Of a DNA stretch of 17,998 nt, positions 15,027 to 17,998 are shown piece by piece; position 1 is the first letter of the stretch; each line of letters opens with the position of its first letter. The stretch lies in NCBI GenBank assembly GCA_030424825.1, contig JAUHWE010000017.1, positions 1 through 17,998 on the forward strand, given 5' to 3'. The DNA is from Verrucomicrobiia bacterium (lineage in GTDB: Bacteria > Verrucomicrobiota > Verrucomicrobiia > Opitutales > Opitutaceae). Made by a program: the position numbers and the translations under genes. Under the pieces are notes generated by a model, which worked only from the letters and a program-made list of their open reading frames with translations, made no database searches and had not been told where the DNA came from.

Positions 15027-15054
15027 GTAGGAGAATTGGGCCGCCCGGCTCTAC
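15027..15054. repeat. Imperfect inverted repeat, possible degenerate palindrome
   Basis: GTAG (15027-15030) plus AG (15032-15033) pair with CTCTAC (15049-15054), leaving one bulged G, and GCCG/CGGC (15040-15043 and 15046-15049) makes an alternative inner stem. The ends resemble those of the better palindromes at 15.3-15.5 kb, so it may be a decayed relative. Confidence 0.3.
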
Positions 15055-15294
15055 GGTTCAAAGTGGATTGCATTGGCTGGATGCCAGAACTTGGAATTCG
15101 TTTGGGTCATCGGTAGCGAGAGAAAAGCTAAAGCCTCTCTTCGTAATAATAACAAGTTTGGTGCAAACAGGAGTTTAGATCGTCCTAATCCCTAAAGGCT
15201 TCCGATGATCTACGATCATTCGATTCGCACTATCGGTTAGCAAAAATTTTCGTTACTGCACTCAGTCTTGCCTAGAGTGTGTCCCATAAGTTTT

Positions 15295-15312
15295 ATTTCC
15301 CTTCGGGTAAAT
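15295..15312. repeat. Small hairpin ATTTCCC-TTC-GGGTAAAT
   Basis: ATTTCCC (15295-15301) pairs with GGG and AAAT (15305-15307, 15309-15312) with one bulged T and a TTC loop. Its right arm runs into the first copy of the 18-bp direct repeat. It may be part of the composite element. Confidence 0.4.
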
Positions 15313-15326
15313 ACCTCGAAGCTTGC
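15309..15326 (+). repeat. 18-bp direct repeat, copy 1
   Basis: The sequence AAATACCTCGAAGCTTGC matches copy 2 at 15414-15431 at 16 of 18 positions. The two copies flank the 26-bp palindrome. The differing bases (AA here, GG in copy 2) fall in one side of a small stem. Confidence 0.65.
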
Positions 15327-15341
15327 TTGGTTGCTGACATT

Positions 15342-15410
15342 GGTAGCGGGCGATCTCCGAGCGCCCATTGCTGTATCTATTGGGTGGGCGCTCGGAGATC
15401 GCCCGCTACC
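15342..15410. repeat. Perfect 26-bp inverted repeat with 17-bp spacer
   Basis: The arms at 15342-15367 and 15385-15410 are exact reverse complements over 26 bp, starting GGTAGCGGGCG on each strand. The spacer (15368-15384) is AT-richer. A perfect arm of this length in a non-coding region is far from chance and could form a cruciform or a strong RNA hairpin. There is no following T-run as in an intrinsic terminator. It could be a REP-like or MITE-like dispersed element. Confidence 0.9.
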
Positions 15411-15413
15411 TTA

Positions 15414-15431
15414 AAATACCTCGGGGCTTGC
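15414..15431 (+). repeat. 18-bp direct repeat, copy 2
   Basis: AAATACCTCGGGGCTTGC, 16 of 18 bases identical to copy 1 at 15309-15326. It begins four bases after the end of the 26-bp palindrome and overlaps a GC-rich hairpin. Confidence 0.65.
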
Positions 15432-15438
15432 CCCGGGG
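15419..15438. repeat. GC-rich hairpin CCTCGGGG-CTTG-CCCCGGGG
   Basis: Eight pairs (one T-G wobble) with a CTTG loop. The corresponding place after copy 1 (15315-15330) keeps the CTTG loop, and two A-T pairs there correspond to G-C pairs here, although another position is mismatched. Confidence 0.55.
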
Positions 15439-15462
15439 ATGCTTTATTATATGGATTTCTTT

Positions 15463-15530
15463 TGTAGGGGCGTCGCGCATTGTTAGATGCTCTAACCACT
15501 TGAGTGGTCGCCGCAAGCGACGCCCCTACA
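15463..15530. repeat. 14-bp perfect inverted repeat enclosing further hairpins
   Basis: TGTAGGGGCGTCGC at 15463-15476 is the exact reverse complement of 15517-15530. Inside lie ACCACT-TG-AGTGGT (15495-15508) and GTCGC-CGCAA-GCGAC (15507-15521), so alternative foldings compete. The outer sequence (TGTAGGGGCG) resembles the end of the 26-bp palindrome (GGTAGCGGGCG), suggesting a shared origin or a common binding target. No coding function is seen. Confidence 0.85.
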
Positions 15531-15805
15531 GATCTTGAATTATTAGACAGTCTCTTAGTGTCCTACCTGCGTACAGTTAAATCTATATTGAAACGATGAA
15601 CCATCACTCAAAAGATTAGTAATGTGATTGTAGATTGAATTTGGTTTTAATAACGATATCTAGCAGTGTTGAAGCGAGTAGGATACTGTGAAATATTGTT
15701 GGCGTACATCTTTACGGCATAGTCATGAATCCATATTCTATAGACATAAAGAATGTATCTTAATCTACTGGCATTTTCTCTTTTATTTTTAAATCATTAG
15801 TCAGC

Positions 15806-17413
15806 ATGAAATTTCTCAATGTGGTTTCTCTGTTTGGTTTAATTGCCTCTACTCCTTGTTTTTCGGCTGGTATTCTTTCACCGTCCCTAGACCCTTTAAA
15901 TATTCCGGAACGAAGCGGAATACGAATAGATGGAAGTTTTAATGATTGGGATGCCGGAACGTATACGGTACTTCGATTGTTTGCGGACGAGGTAGGCCGG
16001 CGCGAATCGTTGGATGCGAATTTGAGAGTGGCTTGGAGTGATACGGAGCTTTTCATCGCAGTAACCGTTGTTGACGATAGGATTGCAGAAGCTCCCGGAT
16101 TCTCAATTTGGCAGGGGGATTCGTTTGTATTGAATTATTCTGGAGGAGAGAAGCCTGATCAGCCTATACTTTTCATGCTTACGCCGGGAATCGATTCCGA
16201 AGGGAAGCAGGTGGAGTCCCGAACGTTAGTTAATGACTATAGAGTGGATCCAGATTACAAGGACATTGAATTCAAACCAAGATTTTCGACTCGAACTACC
16301 GCTACAGGTTACCAAATGGAAATAGCCCTGTCGCTGGAATGTATAGGCCTTTCCCATCCTACTGTTGGAGATTTGATCCATTTGCAAATCGAAATCAAAG
16401 ACCGAGAGGACGATATGGAGAAGCCAGATCTACAATGGAATCCAGGAGTCAACGCGGCGCGAAACCTTTTAGCCTTCAATCGTATCCGATTATCGGAACA
16501 GGCAGACAATAGAGCTCAGTTCGCCGCCATGGGACGTATTGTCGACGAGCGAAACGCGGAAGTCTTGATCTATGGGGATCCCTCTCTAAGCGGGCTCCCA
16601 GTGACCTTTCGCTTTCCGGGAATGAACTCGATTTCCTCGACGCTATCGTTGAAGCCGGGGGCTGCCTTTGCGTTTGGAAAAGCCGTCGCACCGTATTCGG
16701 GGAAAGATGGTGTCCCATGGATAGTCAACGTGCAATGTGATCAGCAATTGTTGGCTCGATTGGATTTTTCAAAAGTACTATGGGTTGATTCAAGGCAGGA
16801 TTACGCTCCCATTCCTTCTTGGGCCTCAATGAAAGCATTCGAAGCGGATCGCCGAGACAACGAGTATTCAAAAAGCGCCATTCTGGCTATTGGGAGCAGC
16901 AGTATACGTTTTTGGGATACGATTGCCGAGGACTTTGCTCCTTGGGAGGTTATTAAGCGTGGTTTTGGAGGTTCAGCCATGAGCGATGTACTCGGGGCTT
17001 ACCGTTATTTGATCGAACCGTATGATGTGAATCGGTTTCTGATTTACGAAGGGGATACCGAGTCCGGTCGGTCTATGCCGGAAGCTTTTCTTCGTTACTC
17101 TCGCACATTCATTGAGCGATTGGCGGTTGATCGACCCGGCTCAACCATTGTATTCCTTACTCCGAAGCCGAGCCCGAAGAGGCTAGACCTTTGGGACACG
17201 ACCTATAAAAAAGCGAATAATGGTCTGAAGGATCTGGTAGGAGAGTATGAGAATGTTCATTTGATAGACGTTGCCACACCGCTTTTCAACAGAGAGGGAA
17301 CTTTGCGGAATGAATTGTTTAAATCGGATGGCGTGCATCTCAATGAAGCGGGCTATGTAGTTTGGAAGGAGATCATTCAATCACAATTGAGCTTAATATT
17401 CGGAGATCCGTGA
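15806..17413 (+). CDS. Secreted CBM9-like plus SGNH hydrolase protein
   Basis: The 535-aa product has a signal peptide (N-V-V-S-L-F-G-L-I-A-S, cleavage near F-S-A at 19-21). Residues about 30-215 match the CBM9-like sugar-binding beta-sandwich: I-D-G-S-F-N-D-W-D, L-R-V-A-W-S-D-T-E-L-F-I-A-V-T-V and W-Q-G-D-S. The C-terminal SGNH domain begins near 355 with A-I-G363-S-S-S366-I-R-F-W at block I (nucleophile probably S365), R-G-F-G-G-S at block II, Y-E-G-D-T418-E at block III and D508-G-V-H511-L-N at block V. Ser, Asp and His are all present, but the block III Asn normally found in A-G-D-N-D is T418 here. It probably removes ester groups from a carbohydrate bound by the N-terminal domain; specificity is unknown. 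The ribosome binding site is weak in an AT-rich leader. The gene follows the palindrome-rich region and is divergent from the gene at 14034. Confidence 0.85.
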   Translation: MKFLNVVSLFGLIASTPCFSAGILSPSLDPLNIPERSGIRIDGSFNDWDAGTYTVLRLFADEVGRRESLDANLRVAWSDTELFIAVTVVDDRIAEAPGFSIWQGDSFVLNYSGGEKPDQPILFMLTPGIDSEGKQVESRTLVNDYRVDPDYKDIEFKPRFSTRTTATGYQMEIALSLECIGLSHPTVGDLIHLQIEIKDREDDMEKPDLQWNPGVNAARNLLAFNRIRLSEQADNRAQFAAMGRIVDERNAEVLIYGDPSLSGLPVTFRFPGMNSISSTLSLKPGAAFAFGKAVAPYSGKDGVPWIVNVQCDQQLLARLDFSKVLWVDSRQDYAPIPSWASMKAFEADRRDNEYSKSAILAIGSSSIRFWDTIAEDFAPWEVIKRGFGGSAMSDVLGAYRYLIEPYDVNRFLIYEGDTESGRSMPEAFLRYSRTFIERLAVDRPGSTIVFLTPKPSPKRLDLWDTTYKKANNGLKDLVGEYENVHLIDVATPLFNREGTLRNELFKSDGVHLNEAGYVVWKEIIQSQLSLIFGDP

Positions 17414-17604
17414 AACCGGGATGGGATTGGCACTTTATCTCTCGAAAAAGCACCTATTCCTTGGGGGGCCCTTTTGGAACTGGCAATGTAAACTAGAATG
17501 GAAACGGCTGCAGATTGAGGGGCAGACTCTGAGCTTGAATTTCTCCTGAATCTATTGGAGGAAAGGGCGTTGCCGAGGTGGAATCAGTCGTTGTTGCCCC
17601 TCTT
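17414..17604. other. Convergent intergenic spacer, no gene seen
   Basis: This 191-bp spacer separates two convergent genes. It contains a widely spaced 8-bp inverted repeat (17517-17524 and 17595-17602) and the palindrome GGGCCC near 17466-17471, but no convincing bidirectional terminator. Confidence 0.4.
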
Positions 17605-17998
17605 TTAGTTGCTCAATTTTTCAAGAATTGAGGAGAGTGAATCCTTCATTGAACGATCCTCGCTTGTGAGTATCCTTTCTCGGATTGTTGAGGAAGCCAC
17701 AGGGTCATCAGCGAATCTGTAGGCGATTCTGTAAATCGCCGTTTCTAATGCCCTTTTTTGTTTGGAAGTATTGTTATGAGTTAGCAAATCGATAGCGGCA
17801 TCAAGGCTGTTAAGGGGAGCGATGAGCGCGATTGTCCGTATGGCCTGAGATTGCAACTTTTCATCTTGGGATGCTAGTTCAAAAAGTTGGTCGGTGGCAG
17901 ACTGAATGTTTCTTTTTTCAATGGCAGAAATGAGCTCCATCTGGCCCTCGGTCGACGTAGTTTCCATTAAAAGTCGGGAGATCGCTGTGTCTACATCT
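17605..17998 (-). CDS. C-terminal end of a HEAT-repeat protein (runs off the window)
   Basis: The frame is open through position 17997 without a stop, so the ATG at 17965-17967 is probably internal and the gene continues beyond the window. The visible residues form helical repeats of about 30 residues with HEAT-like hydrophobic spacing (L-F-E-L-A-S, A-I-R-T-I-A-L-I-A, A-A-I-D-L-L-T, A-I-Y-R-I-A-Y-R-F). No catalytic motif or heme site is present in this part. It could be the tail of a HEAT-containing oxidoreductase or a scaffold protein; the protein end resembles the HEAT regions of other proteins in this window only in general pattern. Confidence 0.65.
   Translation of the reverse strand, partial: DVDTAISRLLMETTSTEGQMELISAIEKRNIQSATDQLFELASQDEKLQSQAIRTIALIAPLNSLDAAIDLLTHNNTSKQKRALETAIYRIAYRFADDPVASSTIRERILTSEDRSMKDSLSSILEKLSN

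Larger units (their letters stand above)
14907..15805. other. Gene-poor 0.9-kb region with several inverted repeats
   Basis: Both flanking genes read away from this region, so it should contain two promoters, but I could not fix -10/-35 boxes confidently. It is AT-rich at both ends (14907-15040, 15560-15805) and GC-rich where the palindromes lie (15290-15540). Frames here are short and cross the palindromes, so none looks coding. No transposase remnant is recognisable. Confidence 0.6.

Noticed and set aside
15279..15467. 62-codon plus-strand frame across the palindrome island
   Set aside because: Its sequence is dictated by the inverted repeats and has no start signal; repeats explain it better than coding.
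15342..15530. CRISPR array
   Set aside because: The repeats are inverted pairs with different arm sequences rather than regularly spaced direct repeats, and no cas gene is nearby.
17517..17602. 8-bp inverted repeat GAGGGGCA/TGCCCCTC as a bidirectional terminator
   Set aside because: The arms are 70 nt apart, too distant for a typical intrinsic terminator, and 8 bp can occur by chance.

Overview
The window looks like accessory catabolic DNA from a marine bacterium of the PVC superphylum, most likely Verrucomicrobiota (Opitutae-like). That placement is inferred from gene content, not from a marker gene. Two secreted PVC-type proteins combine a beta-propeller, HEAT repeats and a CxxCH heme domain. 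An SGNH-like protein typical of PVC dehydrogenase clusters sits between them. The window also has a sulfatase with a HEAT tail, a Tat/lipoprotein sugar-isomerase-like TIM barrel, and a short secreted protein with a W-G-S-T motif. Base composition is near 50% GC and fairly even, with AT-richer intergenic DNA around 14.9-15.8 kb. No tRNA, rRNA, CRISPR array, integrase or transposase was seen.

Layout. (1) 1-451: C-terminal part of a five-bladed-propeller glycosidase-like protein, cut by the window edge or frameshifted at its start. (2) 627-1860: an unrecognised 108-aa protein, then a secreted TIM-barrel isomerase/epimerase-like lipoprotein whose RBS overlaps the upstream stop. (3) 2009-9670: a tight co-oriented block of PVC propeller-cytochrome 1, SGNH-like protein (ATGA overlap), PVC propeller-cytochrome 2, and ChbG/YdjC-type deacetylase. 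(4) 9780-13828: an AtuA (DUF1446)-DUF4387 fusion and a type I sulfatase, same strand, about 100-bp gaps. (5) 14034-14906: a minus-strand secreted protein of unknown role. (6) 14907-15805: about 900 bp with no convincing gene, holding nested inverted repeats. (7) 15806-17413: a secreted protein with a CBM9-like domain and an SGNH hydrolase domain. (8) 17605-17998: C-terminal end of a minus-strand HEAT-repeat protein that runs off the window.

How the genes may work together (inference): most products carry export signals, so they would act in the periplasm or at the cell surface. The enzyme classes (sulfatase, deacetylase, SGNH esterase with a possible carbohydrate-binding domain, sugar oxidoreductases with c-type heme, sugar isomerase, propeller glycosidase) fit removal of substituents from a sulfated, acylated glycan and oxidation of the sugars released, with electrons passed to c-type heme. 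The AtuA-DUF4387 fusion has no obvious export signal and may handle a downstream acid in the cytoplasm. No substrate can be named from sequence alone.

The points most worth a second look are the nested palindrome island at 15.3-15.5 kb, the AtuA-DUF4387 fusion, and the two SGNH proteins with non-standard catalytic blocks.
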